Counted from the stretch's first letter, positions 1 to 8,949 are shown. The stretch is 64,000 nt of DNA from Mesorhizobium ciceri WSM4083 (GCF_000519305.1 NZ_KI912610.1:901949-965948); one strand, 5' to 3'. Numbers and translations are program-made. Notes: generated by a model from the sequence alone, not told the origin.

Positions 1-1488
1 AATGCATTCGATCCGCCAGAAGGCTCCTTGCGCAAATCAGTTGGGCGCGGCGCGGTTGTCACGGCCATGGCGCAATCGGTGCGGGTCGCGACACAGATCC
101 TGTCCGTTATCGTCTTGTCGCGGTTGTTGTCGCCACAGGATTTCGGTGTCGTGGCGATGTGCGCCCCGGTGCTTGCCTTTATCGCCCTGTTCCAGGATTT
201 CGGCCTGACCCAGGCGACGATCCAGAAGTCAGGCATCCGGCATGAGGAGGTGAACTACCTCTTCTGGATCAATGTCGCGGTCAGCGCGATCCTGGCTTGC
301 GTGCTTGCGGGTGCGGCGCCGCTGGTTGCCGCCTTCTACGGCGAGCCGCGCGTGACGGGTCTGGTGGCTGCGTTCGGGCTGCAGATCATGGCCTATGGGC
401 TGGGCGCCCAGCATCTGGCGCTCTTGACGCGCCGCATGCAGTTCGGCCGGCTGGCCGTCATCGACGTCGCCAGCGCCATTGCCGGGCTTGCCGTGTCGAT
501 CGCCTGGACCTTCATCGACCGCTCTTATTGGGCCCTGTTTGCCGGCACGCTGACCGGCGCCGTGCTGCCGACGCTCTGCTACTGGGCGAGTTCGCGCTGG
601 CGTCCGGGCCTGCCGCGCAAGGTCGCCGGCATCGGCGAACTGATCAATTTCGGCGCCGGCATCACCGGCTTCAACTTCGCCAATTTCTTTGCCCGCAACC
701 TCGACAATGTGCTGATCGGCAAATATTGGGGTGAGGCGCAACTCGGCCTCTATGACCGCGCCTACAAGCTGCTTCTGTTTCCGCTGAGCCAGATCACCAA
801 CCCTTTGTCGAAGGTGATGGTTCCGGCGCTTTCCAGGCTGAAGGACGAGCCGGATCGCTACCGCAGCGCCTATCTGCGCGTCATGCCGCTGATCCTGCTG
901 GTGGCGCTTCCCGGTGTCGCCTTTGCCACCGCGATGTCGGATGTGCTGATCCCCTTCGTGCTCGGCGAGCAATGGCGCGCAAGCGCCTCGATTTTCCTGG
1001 CGCTCGGCTTTGCCGGGCTGCTGCAGCCGCTCAACAATCCGGCGGGGTGGCTTTTCGTCAGCCAGGGCCGCTCCGGCGATTTCATGCGCTGGGGCATCAT
1101 AACGGCCGTGACGTCGGTGCTGGCTTTCATGCTCGGCCTGCCCTATGGCGCGCTGGGCGTGGCGATCGCCTATGCGATCAGCGAGTATCTGCGGACGCCG
1201 TTCCTGTGGCTGTATGTCGGCAAGAGCGGGCCGCTGCAGGCGCACCATGTGCTTCGCGCGGCAGCGCCGTTCGTGCTTGGCGCCCATCTGGCGCTGGCCG
1301 CGATCTGGTTCATCAAGCCAGCGCTGCCGCAGCAGCATGTCGTCGCCCTGGCCAGCGGCGCCGTGCTCGCCTACCTCATCACCGTCGTCATCGCACTGGC
1401 ATTCGCCTCCGGCCGCGAAGCCTTGCGCGAGGCGCTCAAGATGCTGCCGGCAAGGCTGCCCGCGGCGGCGGCGCGCGAAGCGCAATAA
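1..1488 (+). CDS. Polysaccharide flippase (Wzx/ExoT-like), 5' end outside window
   Basis: Inner-membrane flippase of the polysaccharide-transporter (MATE/MVF) superfamily, expected to move undecaprenyl-linked EPS repeat units to the periplasmic face. The frame is already open at base 1 (NAFDPPEGSL precedes an in-frame TTG at 28), so the true start probably lies just upstream of the window. The visible product is about 490 residues made of a dozen or more hydrophobic segments, with the family-typical SRLLSPQDFG near residue 30 and a second conserved stretch around GLYDRAYKLL. The length is normal for the family. Its position beside glycosyltransferases, UDP-glucose dehydrogenase and exo genes supports a role in EPS export. 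Which repeat unit it flips cannot be read from the sequence. Confidence 0.85.
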   Translation, partial: NAFDPPEGSLRKSVGRGAVVTAMAQSVRVATQILSVIVLSRLLSPQDFGVVAMCAPVLAFIALFQDFGLTQATIQKSGIRHEEVNYLFWINVAVSAILACVLAGAAPLVAAFYGEPRVTGLVAAFGLQIMAYGLGAQHLALLTRRMQFGRLAVIDVASAIAGLAVSIAWTFIDRSYWALFAGTLTGAVLPTLCYWASSRWRPGLPRKVAGIGELINFGAGITGFNFANFFARNLDNVLIGKYWGEAQLGLYDRAYKLLLFPLSQITNPLSKVMVPALSRLKDEPDRYRSAYLRVMPLILLVALPGVAFATAMSDVLIPFVLGEQWRASASIFLALGFAGLLQPLNNPAGWLFVSQGRSGDFMRWGIITAVTSVLAFMLGLPYGALGVAIAYAISEYLRTPFLWLYVGKSGPLQAHHVLRAAAPFVLGAHLALAAIWFIKPALPQQHVVALASGAVLAYLITVVIALAFASGREALREALKMLPARLPAAAAREAQ

Positions 1489-1540
1489 TTTGGGCGTCTT
1501 CGACTGCTACGGACATCTCCTCCAAGACCAGGTCTGAACC

Positions 1541-2563
1541 ATGCATTACCGATCGATCTCCGATATGAACGACGCCATCGTCAGGGGCCTGCACCGGCTG
1601 CCGCGCGACATCGACCTGGTCGTCGGTGTGCCGAGAAGCGGCGTTCTGGCAGCGACGCTGGTCAGCCTTGCCGCGAACATCCCGATGACCGATCTCGACA
1701 GCTTCCTGGCAGGTCGGATCTATACGTCTGGCGTCACCAAGCGCCGTGCAGCTCTCGACCGCAAGGTTTCCGAGATGCGCAAGGTGCTGGTGATCGACGA
1801 CAGCGTCGCCGGCGGCAACGCCATGCGCGACGCACGCGCCCGCATCCGGGCTGCGGGCATCGAGGCGGACTTCACCTTTGCCGCCGTGTTCGGCCTTGAG
1901 CCCCTGCACCAGGAAACCGACCTCGTCTTCGAGGTCGTGCCGCATCCGCGCATGTTCCAGTGGAACTTCATGCATCACAAATTCCTGGCGCAATGCTGCG
2001 TCGACATTGACGGCGTTCTGTGCCTCGATCCGACAGAGGCGGAAAACGACGACGGCCCGGCCTATAAGAAATTCCTCAGCGAAGCGCGGCCGCTCCATGT
2101 CGCGACCCACAGAATCGGCTGGCTGGTCACCAGCCGGCTGGAGAAATACCGCGCGCTCACCGAGGCATGGCTGGCCAAGCATGAGATCAAATACGACCAG
2201 CTGATCATGCTCGATCTGCCGAGCAAGGCGGAACGGCAACGGCTTGGCGCGCATGGCAGTTTCAAGGCCGATTTCTACCGCAAATCCGATGCCATCCTGT
2301 TCATCGAGAGCGAGCACGAACAGGCGCTGAAGATCACCGAACTGTCAGGCAAGCCGGTGCTGTGCGTCGAAACGCATATGGTCAGCTTTCCCGACGCGCT
2401 GTCGCTGCCGGCACTTGGCCAGGCGGCCCGCAACCTGCCGGCAAGGCTGCGGCAGATCAAGTCGCAAGAGGGCCGCAAGAGCGCCGCCAAGACCATTGCC
2501 CGCGCGCTGCTTGGCGCCCGCGGCTACGAGACGCTGAAAAGCCGGGTCAAGCGCCCGGCCTGA
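1541..2563 (+). CDS. Phosphoribosyltransferase-domain protein fused to a HAD-like domain
   Basis: A 340-residue soluble protein. Residues about 10-125 form a type I phosphoribosyltransferase domain: VVGVPRSG near the start and the PRPP-binding loop VLVIDDSVAGGN near residues 82-93. From about residue 150 it carries a HAD-like motif, CVDIDGVLCLDPT, in which the DxDG pair corresponds to the nucleophile and acid of HAD phosphatases. The rest fits a HAD-like core and ends in a basic tail. The two domains suggest a nucleotide- or sugar-phosphate-linked reaction, but the substrate is unknown. It lies 52 bases after the flippase gene on the same strand, so it is probably co-transcribed and linked to surface-polysaccharide metabolism. 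ATG at 1541 is the first good start. Confidence 0.75.
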   Translation: MHYRSISDMNDAIVRGLHRLPRDIDLVVGVPRSGVLAATLVSLAANIPMTDLDSFLAGRIYTSGVTKRRAALDRKVSEMRKVLVIDDSVAGGNAMRDARARIRAAGIEADFTFAAVFGLEPLHQETDLVFEVVPHPRMFQWNFMHHKFLAQCCVDIDGVLCLDPTEAENDDGPAYKKFLSEARPLHVATHRIGWLVTSRLEKYRALTEAWLAKHEIKYDQLIMLDLPSKAERQRLGAHGSFKADFYRKSDAILFIESEHEQALKITELSGKPVLCVETHMVSFPDALSLPALGQAARNLPARLRQIKSQEGRKSAAKTIARALLGARGYETLKSRVKRPA

Positions 2564-2581
2564 CATGCTCAGGCCGTGCCG

Positions 2582-2712
2582 CTAGAGCAATTCCAGGAAA
2601 AGTGTGAAACGGTTTTCCCGGGAATAGCGCATAGCGCTTTCCCTTGGGAACTGCGTCAAAACAAAGAGTTAGAGGAGTTCGCCGTTTCCGTGGAAACGGT
2701 GAACTGCTCTAG
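2582..2712. repeat. 131-bp palindromic intergenic repeat of rhizobial type
   Basis: The element is bounded by CTAGAGCA (2582-2589) and its inverted copy TGCTCTAG (2705-2712). It has internal inverted segments (GGAAAAGTGTGAAACGG... and ...CCGTTTCCGTGGAAACGG) and an AAAACAAAGAGTTAGAG stretch. It resembles the short mosaic repeats scattered between genes in Mesorhizobium, Sinorhizobium and relatives (RIME-like). That family assignment is from memory, not from a search. Its right end overlaps the stop codon (2709-2711) of the convergent glycosyltransferase gene, so transcripts from both sides would carry a long hairpin that could act as a bidirectional terminator or mRNA stabiliser. Confidence 0.65.
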
Positions 2713-3788
2713 GCCGCCTGTCGCGCACGCTGCTGCATGGCCCTGTCCAGTATCGAGAAGAAGGTGATGAACTGGCGATCGGGATCGAGTTCCGGGCGCC
2801 CGGCGAAGCTGCGGGCGAGGCTTGAAAGCCGGTCATATTCCTGGTTGTCGTTCCACAGCCGCCTGACGGTCGCAACCCAATCGGCCAGCGGTGCATCGTA
2901 ATCCAGCACCACGCCACCGGAGCCGATCGCTTCAGGCAGACCGCCGCGCCGCGAGCCGACAACGGGGATTCCGCTGCAATGGGCCTCCGACGCGACGCGG
3001 CCCCAGGCCTCTTCCCACTTGCTGGGAGCAAGCAGGATCTTCGTGCGGCCATAGACCGTCTTCATGTCGCTGGTGCGGCTCTCCAGGACGACATTGCCCA
3101 AGGGAGCGATCGTCTGTTCGATCCGCGCCCGGTGATCGTCGTCGAGCTTCCAGCTTTCGACGAACAGGAATGGAATTTCGCGGCAGGCGCCGGCAATCCG
3201 CACCGCGAGCTCGAACCCCTTTTCCTCATAAGGGTTGATCAGCGTGACGAACTGGCCCGTCGTCGGCGTCGAGTAGTGCGCCGGGTTGATGGTGGGCGGG
3301 ATCACCACCGCCTCGATGCCGAATTCCTGTCTGTAGGTACGCGCGGTGAAGTCAGAATTGGCGATGTAAAGCGCTGAATGCAATTCGCGCAGATCGCCGC
3401 CCAGTTCATGGAACTCGACATTGCGGAGATAGACGACCAGAGGCACGCCCTCCGCCTGCAGCGCCTTGCCGATCGGAACCGATTTGTGACACTGGACCAC
3501 GGCGACATCGGGCTTCAGCCTGTCGACGGCAAAGGCCGCCGCTTCCCAGGGAAACCAGGCCCGCACCACCGGATAGCCGGGATAGCTGTCGACAACCGCC
3601 GGCTGCCGCAGCAGCTTCATCTTGGCGCGCGCCTTGAAGCCGAAGACACCGTCACCGAACAGGGCGGCGAGCACAGCGGCTTCATGACCGTGCTCGATCA
3701 GCTGTTCGGCCAGATGATGCGTGCTCGACTGAACGCCGCCACTGAACTCGGGCGGGTAGCCGTTGCCGCCTGCAAAGAGAACTTTCAT
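2709..3788 (-). CDS. Glycosyltransferase family 4
   Basis: A GT-B fold retaining glycosyltransferase of 359 residues. The N-terminus MKVLFAGGNGYPPEFSGGVQ has the GG(V) loop typical of GT4. The C-terminal half has the E-x7-E signature region WEEAWGRVASEAHCSGIPVV followed by RRGGLPE, the nucleotide-sugar binding segment. The start at 3788 is chosen over an upstream in-frame start at 3869 because the GT4 fold begins here and a GGAG ribosome-binding site lies just ahead of it. It probably adds a sugar to the EPS or another surface glycan, given its neighbours. It follows the Tat-protein gene by 73 bases on the same strand. Donor and acceptor are unknown. Confidence 0.85.
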   Translation of the reverse strand: MKVLFAGGNGYPPEFSGGVQSSTHHLAEQLIEHGHEAAVLAALFGDGVFGFKARAKMKLLRQPAVVDSYPGYPVVRAWFPWEAAAFAVDRLKPDVAVVQCHKSVPIGKALQAEGVPLVVYLRNVEFHELGGDLRELHSALYIANSDFTARTYRQEFGIEAVVIPPTINPAHYSTPTTGQFVTLINPYEEKGFELAVRIAGACREIPFLFVESWKLDDDHRARIEQTIAPLGNVVLESRTSDMKTVYGRTKILLAPSKWEEAWGRVASEAHCSGIPVVGSRRGGLPEAIGSGGVVLDYDAPLADWVATVRRLWNDNQEYDRLSSLARSFAGRPELDPDRQFITFFSILDRAMQQRARQAA

Positions 3789-3861
3789 GATCGGGCTCCT
3801 TGTCGCATCTCGTATCCTTGCTCGGAGACAACAGGCAAAGTCCGCCGCCTCGCTTTCGACG

Positions 3862-4311
3862 TCAGGCAAGTTTCGGCGGCTCCAGATTGGCGAAGGGATT
3901 GGTACAGGATTGCCAGCCGGTAAATCGGATCGTGTCGTTGGGCGAACTGCGCCAGGCGTAGTCCGTCAGCATATGGAATTCGGCGACCACCCAGCGGTCG
4001 AAATGCACCAGATCTTCCCGCTTCCGCTGGGGCAGCAAGCGGCGTGCGGCACCCAATTTGAGTTCCTCCACCAGGGTGACGGCGTCGCTTAGTTTTTCGC
4101 TTGGAAAGTTCCACGGATTCCTGTTGCGGAACGCCAGCACGAACTGCTGCAGATGCTCGATGCGGATGTTCAACTTGCCAAGGTATTTTTCCAGCGTGAC
4201 GCGCACCAGATCTTCGTCCGAGAAGGAGGAAACAGTGGCGTAGGCGACCCCTGTCGAGACCACTCCGCCGGCCATGACGGCCAGGGCCGAGCGTCTGGAA
4301 ATCTCGATCAT
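3862..4311 (-). CDS. Small Tat-signal protein paired with GMC oxidoreductase
   Basis: A 149-residue protein whose N-terminus (ISRRSALAVMAGGVVSTGVAYA) is a twin-arginine export signal: an RR pair, a hydrophobic stretch and an AYA cleavage-like end. The mature part is mostly helical with several Trp residues (NPWNF, DRWVV, DYAWR). No enzyme motif is seen. The gene starts 13 bases after the GMC oxidoreductase gene. By analogy with gluconate 2-dehydrogenase and fructose dehydrogenase, where a small Tat-exported subunit escorts a flavoprotein to the periplasm, it may be the chaperone-like small subunit of the GMC protein. That role is inferred from context only. Confidence 0.7.
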   Translation of the reverse strand: MIEISRRSALAVMAGGVVSTGVAYATVSSFSDEDLVRVTLEKYLGKLNIRIEHLQQFVLAFRNRNPWNFPSEKLSDAVTLVEELKLGAARRLLPQRKREDLVHFDRWVVAEFHMLTDYAWRSSPNDTIRFTGWQSCTNPFANLEPPKLA

Positions 4312-4324
4312 CCCGTACCTCCTT

Positions 4325-5767
4325 TCACGCGATCAGGCTCGCCGCCCGCAGGGACAACGCTGCCGCGGTCAGGCTCGGGTTGGCGCAGGAGCAGCTCGGA
4401 TAGGTGCTCGTGCCGACGACGACCAGGTTTCTGAGCTGGTGGTGGATCATGCCGCTGTCGACCACAGAATCGGCCGGGCCAGTGCCCATCCTCAGCGTGC
4501 CCTGGACGTGCGATTCGGTGGGCCGGATGCCGCGGTCGAAGAGCTTTTCGACCGGCAGCGGCGCCAGAAGGTCAGGCAATTTCTCCAGAGCGCGCGCCAT
4601 GCCCTTCACCGCATAGTCCGATGGCGCCTTGAAGCTGACGAAGGCATTCTCATCCGCGTCAAGCGTGACGAAGTTCTCGGGATCGAGCAAGTCCTCGGTG
4701 ACCACGACAAGCGGCAGCGCCTGGCGCAGCCGCCCTTTTTCGGCACGCAATCCGTGCTGCCAGCGGTTCTCGAAATAGACCAGTGCCGCCGCATGCTCCG
4801 ATCGGTGAGGACCATCATAGAGGCCGAAATTCAGGCCGGTGGTGATGGTGCTGCCGTCGAAATTGTCGACGCCGTCGAGATAGACCTCGAAATTCCAGCC
4901 GTAGGATTCGTGCAGGCCGCTGCCGACGAATTCGCCGCCCAGGCCGGATCGCAGCATGATCGCCGCGCTCTGGATGGCATTGGCGCCGAGAATGAAGAGA
5001 TCGCCGCTGACCTGGTATTCCTTGCCGTCATGGCTGAACGTGACCGAACGGACAGCGCCTCCGACGTGATCGAGCCGGCGGACTTCCGCACCGAGGCAGA
5101 CCGAGACGTCGGGATGCTCGAAGACGTGCATCAACCCGTTGTTGACGGTGAATTTGGCGTCGACCGGGCACAGCCAGCAACGCAGATTGGCACAGCACGA
5201 GCTGCGCTGCGCGGTCGGCACGCGAGCCCGCGCGGTTGGCATGACGAAGTGCTGGTCGGGCTGCGCCGCCTTCATCATCCTGTCCGGTGTCGACATGCGA
5301 TGCGGCGGTTGCGGAAACGGCTTCGAGCGGGGCAGCATCGCCGCCATGTCGGGATCGCCGGAGATCGACATGATGTCTTCCGCGTCGCAATAGAACGGCT
5401 CGACGTCGTCATAGCTGATCGGCCAGTCATTGCCGATGCCGTAGCTGCTTTTCAGCCGGAAATCATTGGGATGAAATCTTGGCGTCTGCGCGAACCAGCA
5501 GTTCGTCCCGCCACCGAGTCCGATCGTGTAGTTCCACGGCTTGTCGGAATTGGTCTTGTAGGTCGTCTCGTCTTCGATGTCGGTGTTGACGTTCTGTTCG
5601 AGCTGCCATTCATGGGTGTTGTGGCGTCCCCACTCCAGCACCAGAATGCGCGCCTTTCGGCGCTTGGCGAACTCATGCAGGAAGAAGGCCGAACCGAAGC
5701 CGGAACCGATCGCGACGAGATCGAAATGATCCTTGGTGATTTGCTCCGGCTTTACGTCCAGCACCAT
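4325..5767 (-). CDS. GMC-family FAD-dependent oxidoreductase
   Basis: A flavoprotein of 480 residues of the glucose-methanol-choline oxidoreductase superfamily. The N-terminal FAD dinucleotide loop GSGFGSAFFLHEF sits near residues 22-34, GLGGGTNCW marks the second FAD contact region, and the C-terminal block HVQGTLRMG...GTSTYPSCSCANPSLT is the GMC C-terminal domain with the active-site region. A Cys-rich segment, CCANLRCWLCPVDAKF, lies mid-protein. There is no signal peptide of its own, which fits export by piggyback on the adjacent Tat-signal protein. It probably oxidises a sugar or polyol hydroxyl. The location among EPS genes hints at modification of a glycan or its precursor, but the substrate cannot be read from the sequence. 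Confidence 0.85.
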   Translation of the reverse strand: MVLDVKPEQITKDHFDLVAIGSGFGSAFFLHEFAKRRKARILVLEWGRHNTHEWQLEQNVNTDIEDETTYKTNSDKPWNYTIGLGGGTNCWFAQTPRFHPNDFRLKSSYGIGNDWPISYDDVEPFYCDAEDIMSISGDPDMAAMLPRSKPFPQPPHRMSTPDRMMKAAQPDQHFVMPTARARVPTAQRSSCCANLRCWLCPVDAKFTVNNGLMHVFEHPDVSVCLGAEVRRLDHVGGAVRSVTFSHDGKEYQVSGDLFILGANAIQSAAIMLRSGLGGEFVGSGLHESYGWNFEVYLDGVDNFDGSTITTGLNFGLYDGPHRSEHAAALVYFENRWQHGLRAEKGRLRQALPLVVVTEDLLDPENFVTLDADENAFVSFKAPSDYAVKGMARALEKLPDLLAPLPVEKLFDRGIRPTESHVQGTLRMGTGPADSVVDSGMIHHQLRNLVVVGTSTYPSCSCANPSLTAAALSLRAASLIA

Positions 5768-5859
5768 CAGCTACAACTCCACACAGAAATACGCGCTCAG
5801 TCCCAGCGCCCGCAGGCCGTGTGCGGATCGGTCTTGCATCCGTCCGCCAGGGCCCGGTC

Positions 5860-7191
5860 TCATGCCGCCATTCTGCCGATCGAGTGATATTCAATGCCGT
5901 GGCGGGCGATGACCTTGGGGTCATAGAGGTTGCGGCCGTCGAAAATGACCGGCGTGGTCAGCGCATCCTTCACCGCGTCGAAGGACGGAGCGCGGAAGCT
6001 CTTCCATTCCGTGGCGATCAGCAGCGCATCGGCGCCGCGCAGCGCCGCCTCCTTGGTGCCGCACAGAAGCAGGTCGTCGCGCAGCCCGTAGATGGCCTGG
6101 CATTCCTGCATCGCCTCGGGATCATAGGCCTGCACATTGGCGCCGGCCTTCCACAGCGCTTCCATCAGGACGCGCGCCGGCGCCTCACGCATATCGTCGG
6201 TGTTGGGCTTGAAGGCCAGGCCCCAGAGCGCAAAGGTCCTGCCTTTGAGGTTGCCCTTGAAATAGCGGTCCACCTTGTCGAAGAGAACCGATTTCTGTGC
6301 GTTGTTGCGCTCCTCCACGGCGCGCAGCAGCTTGGCGTCGAACTTGACGCCTTCGGCGGTCTTGATCAGCGCCCGCACGTCCTTCGGGAAGCACGAGCCG
6401 CCATAGCCGAGGCCCGGATAGATGAAATGGTAGCCGATGCGCGGATCGCTGCCGATGCCCTTGCGGACCTCCTCGATGTCGGCGCCGAGTTGTTCGGCCA
6501 AATTGGCCATCTCGTTCATGAAGCTGATCTTGGTCGCCAGCATGCAGTTGGCGGCATATTTGGTGAATTCGGCGCTGCGCACGTCCATCACGATCATCTT
6601 CTCGTGGTTGCGGTTGAACGGCGCGTAGAGTTCGCGCATCACAGCCTCGGTGTCCTCGCTGTCGGTGCCGACGATGATGCGGTCCGGTTTCATGCAGTCG
6701 GCGACCGCGGACCCTTCCTTGAGGAATTCCGGATTCGAAGCGACATCGAAAGCCAGGTCCTCGCGGCCTCTTTTCTTCAACGTGTCGGCGATCCTGGCCT
6801 TCACCTTTTCGCAGGTGCCGACCGGCACCGTCGACTTGCCGACGATGATCTTGGGTTTGTCCATTTCGCGGCCGATGGTCTCGGCGACGGCCAGCACATA
6901 TTTGAGGTCGGCCGAGCCGTCCTCGCCCGGCGGCGTGCCGACCGCGATCATCTGGATCTCGCCGTGCCTGACAGCGGCGGCGGCATCGGTGGTGAACTTG
7001 ATGCGGCCGGCGGCATGGTTCTCCTTGACGAGGTTTTCCAAACCGGGTTCGAAAATCGGAACCAGGCCCTGGTTGAGCCGCTCGACCTTGGCGGCGTCGA
7101 TGTCGACGCACACCACCTGGTGCCCGACTTCGGCAAGCACCGCCGCCTGCACGAGGCCGACATAGCCAATTCCAAACACCGTCAAATTCAT
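5860..7191 (-). CDS. UDP-glucose 6-dehydrogenase
   Basis: An NAD-dependent UDP-glucose 6-dehydrogenase of 443 residues that makes UDP-glucuronate, the donor for uronic-acid residues in EPS and K-antigen-like polysaccharides. The N-terminal Rossmann motif is FGIGYVGLV, and the catalytic cysteine is in YGGSCFPKDVRAL around residue 260. A substrate-binding region follows (ALWGLAFKPNTDDMREAP), and the length is normal. Rhizobial homologues are called rkpK, exo5 or ugd. It is probably its own transcription unit or follows the GH16 gene by 67 bases. Its location supports a glucuronate-containing polysaccharide made from this locus. Confidence 0.93.
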   Translation of the reverse strand: MNLTVFGIGYVGLVQAAVLAEVGHQVVCVDIDAAKVERLNQGLVPIFEPGLENLVKENHAAGRIKFTTDAAAAVRHGEIQMIAVGTPPGEDGSADLKYVLAVAETIGREMDKPKIIVGKSTVPVGTCEKVKARIADTLKKRGREDLAFDVASNPEFLKEGSAVADCMKPDRIIVGTDSEDTEAVMRELYAPFNRNHEKMIVMDVRSAEFTKYAANCMLATKISFMNEMANLAEQLGADIEEVRKGIGSDPRIGYHFIYPGLGYGGSCFPKDVRALIKTAEGVKFDAKLLRAVEERNNAQKSVLFDKVDRYFKGNLKGRTFALWGLAFKPNTDDMREAPARVLMEALWKAGANVQAYDPEAMQECQAIYGLRDDLLLCGTKEAALRGADALLIATEWKSFRAPSFDAVKDALTTPVIFDGRNLYDPKVIARHGIEYHSIGRMAA

Positions 7192-7258
7192 TCGGTTTCA
7201 TTCCCATGCAAGGCAGCGGACCGTTTTCGGTCCCGCCGGTTCAAATCGACTTTCCCAA

Positions 7259-8116
7259 CTACTTTACACTGCATGCCAGCGATTCCGGAAATTGACAGGG
7301 TTCGCCGAGCGCCGTGAAGGCAACCCGCTCGATCTGCAGGGAAAGCTTGCGGCCCGGATCCGCGAACGCTCCCATCCAACCCTTCATCGTATCGCTGCCC
7401 CAAAAGCTGAAGAATATCTTCTGTGCATGGCTGGGCAGCTTCGCCGGGTCGGTAATCGTGTTCACCAGCTGGCCGTTGACGTACCATCGCAAGCTGTCCT
7501 TCTGCCAGACGAAGGCGTAGTCGTTGAAGGCGTTCTCCGTGCCGCCTGGCACGTCGACCAGCTTCTCGTTCTTGCCCTTGCCCGCGATATAGGCGTTGAC
7601 CTGCACCTTGGAGGTGTCCTTGGTCAGGACCTCGAAGTCGATCTCGTCCCAGGGCTGCTTGTCGCTGGGACCGATATAGGTGAAGAACGCAGCGTTGAGG
7701 CCGGAGCCGGTATCGGTCTTCAGCCGTGCCTCATAGGTGCCGTAGCCGAAGCGCTGCTTGGTCTGGATCTCGCCGCAGACGTAGTCGCGATCCTTCAGCG
7801 TCTGCTTTTCGAAGCCGAGCGACAGCACATTATTCGACAGGTCGACCATATTTTTCGACCAGGTGCAATTCTGATGGCTGCCATTGTTCCAGCCGTCGGA
7901 AACATACCAGCGCGCGCGGTCGAAGCTTTTGAAATCGTCGACAAAGGACGGCGATGTCGGAATGTCCTGGGCATAGGAAGGGGTTGCCACGAAAGCGCCA
8001 AGAGCAGCCAGCAGCAACGCACCGAGCGACCCCAGCCGCCGCCGGGCGGCTTGTCCGTTCCGACATGCGAGAGGCGGTGCGTCAATTCCTGTCGTAGGTT
8101 TCGAATTCGAATTCAT
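7259..8116 (-). CDS. exoK: ExoK-like GH16 endo-beta-glycanase
   Basis: A secreted family 16 glycoside hydrolase of 285 residues. An N-terminal signal peptide (basic RRR, then a hydrophobic stretch ending ATPSYAQD near residue 50) precedes a jelly-roll domain. The catalytic motif is DEIDFE, with two Glu residues as nucleophile and acid/base flanking the Asp. Upstream aromatic-rich segments (FGYGTYEARLKTD, GLNAAFFTYIG) are typical of beta-1,3-1,4-glucanases. S. meliloti ExoK has this type and cleaves nascent succinoglycan to give lower-molecular-weight forms. By family and by proximity to exoY/F/Q the same role is likely here. The start at 8116 gives a complete signal peptide. Confidence 0.85.
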   Translation of the reverse strand: MNSNSKPTTGIDAPPLACRNGQAARRRLGSLGALLLAALGAFVATPSYAQDIPTSPSFVDDFKSFDRARWYVSDGWNNGSHQNCTWSKNMVDLSNNVLSLGFEKQTLKDRDYVCGEIQTKQRFGYGTYEARLKTDTGSGLNAAFFTYIGPSDKQPWDEIDFEVLTKDTSKVQVNAYIAGKGKNEKLVDVPGGTENAFNDYAFVWQKDSLRWYVNGQLVNTITDPAKLPSHAQKIFFSFWGSDTMKGWMGAFADPGRKLSLQIERVAFTALGEPCQFPESLACSVK

Positions 8117-8264
8117 ACCAAACTCACCTTTGCGCTGTGTGTCCCCAACCCAAAGTCGACGTTCGAACCGCTCCTGAACGGGCCAACCTTGACCTCCCTT
8201 GTGACCCTCTCGATTGCTTCCCGCCTTGCATCAAATCTGTTGCAACAGTTCCGAGCCTTCACGT

Positions 8265-8660
8265 TCAACCTCTGCCGGCGCCTGCCGGCCAGGCGAATTC
8301 CGCCGCGGCGGCCGAATCTGCATCCTCGTCGAAGACCGTATCCAGCGAATGACGGAGCTCTTTCATCATGCCGTCCTGGCGTGACAGCGCCGCGATGCGG
8401 CGCTCGCAATTCAGGATCGACTGCGTCAGTGCGCTGACTTCCGAAGACCGCTTGTCGGAAGCGGAGCCGTTTTCCATCGCTTCGACCAGAAAGGCGGCGT
8501 TGGTCGACGTCGTCCGGTAGCGATTCTCAAGCCCGGTTCTCTCGGCCTCGATCTCGGCCGCAATCTGCTCGAACAGCTTTGCCAGACGATCGAGACGTGA
8601 AACATCGGCCTGCCGGTCGCGGGCCGGATCCCTTGATCTGAAACCGAATATCGAGGCCAT
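8265..8660 (-). CDS. Small coiled-coil protein of unknown function
   Basis: A hydrophilic protein of 131 residues, rich in Glu, Arg, Ser and Ala, with heptad-like helical stretches (LAKLFEQIAAEIEAERTGLENRY and SALTQSILNCERRIAALSRQ). It ends in an Ala/Asp-rich tail. No signal peptide, membrane segment or catalytic motif is visible. Codon use matches the neighbours, which is the main argument that the gene is real. It lies upstream of the GH16 gene on the same strand (148-base gap). No function is proposed. Confidence 0.55.
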   Translation of the reverse strand: MASIFGFRSRDPARDRQADVSRLDRLAKLFEQIAAEIEAERTGLENRYRTTSTNAAFLVEAMENGSASDKRSSEVSALTQSILNCERRIAALSRQDGMMKELRHSLDTVFDEDADSAAAAEFAWPAGAGRG

Positions 8661-8949
8661 GAACTCAGGTTCCTGTCATCGCCGGCTTGTGGGCCGGGCT
8701 TCTGGCCGATCCCCGCAGCCGGGGCTCAAAAATTCGTGTTGCGTTGTCCTGCTCCTTTTGAGGGAGAGGCATGACCAATCCGATCGGGGGCCAGTTCGGC
8801 TGGTCGTCCACTATGCTGCACCGCAACATAGACTGCCATCGTCGGAGCCGCGAGGCAACCACCCAATTCGTAAACTCATAAATCCGGCCGAAATGGTTTG
8901 CGTGATGACGTGCCGCGAGCGGGCAAATCGCAAGCACCGGGGTCCGCTC

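Noticed and set aside
4274..5887. Long open frame (537 codons) antisense to the GMC oxidoreductase gene
   Set aside because: Low-complexity His/Arg/Ala composition, no motifs, and the opposite strand encodes a clear GMC protein; a GC-rich shadow frame.
8661..8949. Possible small gene between the coiled-coil gene and the GT2 gene
   Set aside because: The open frames there have no ribosome-binding site and unnatural composition; the stretch appears to be intergenic.
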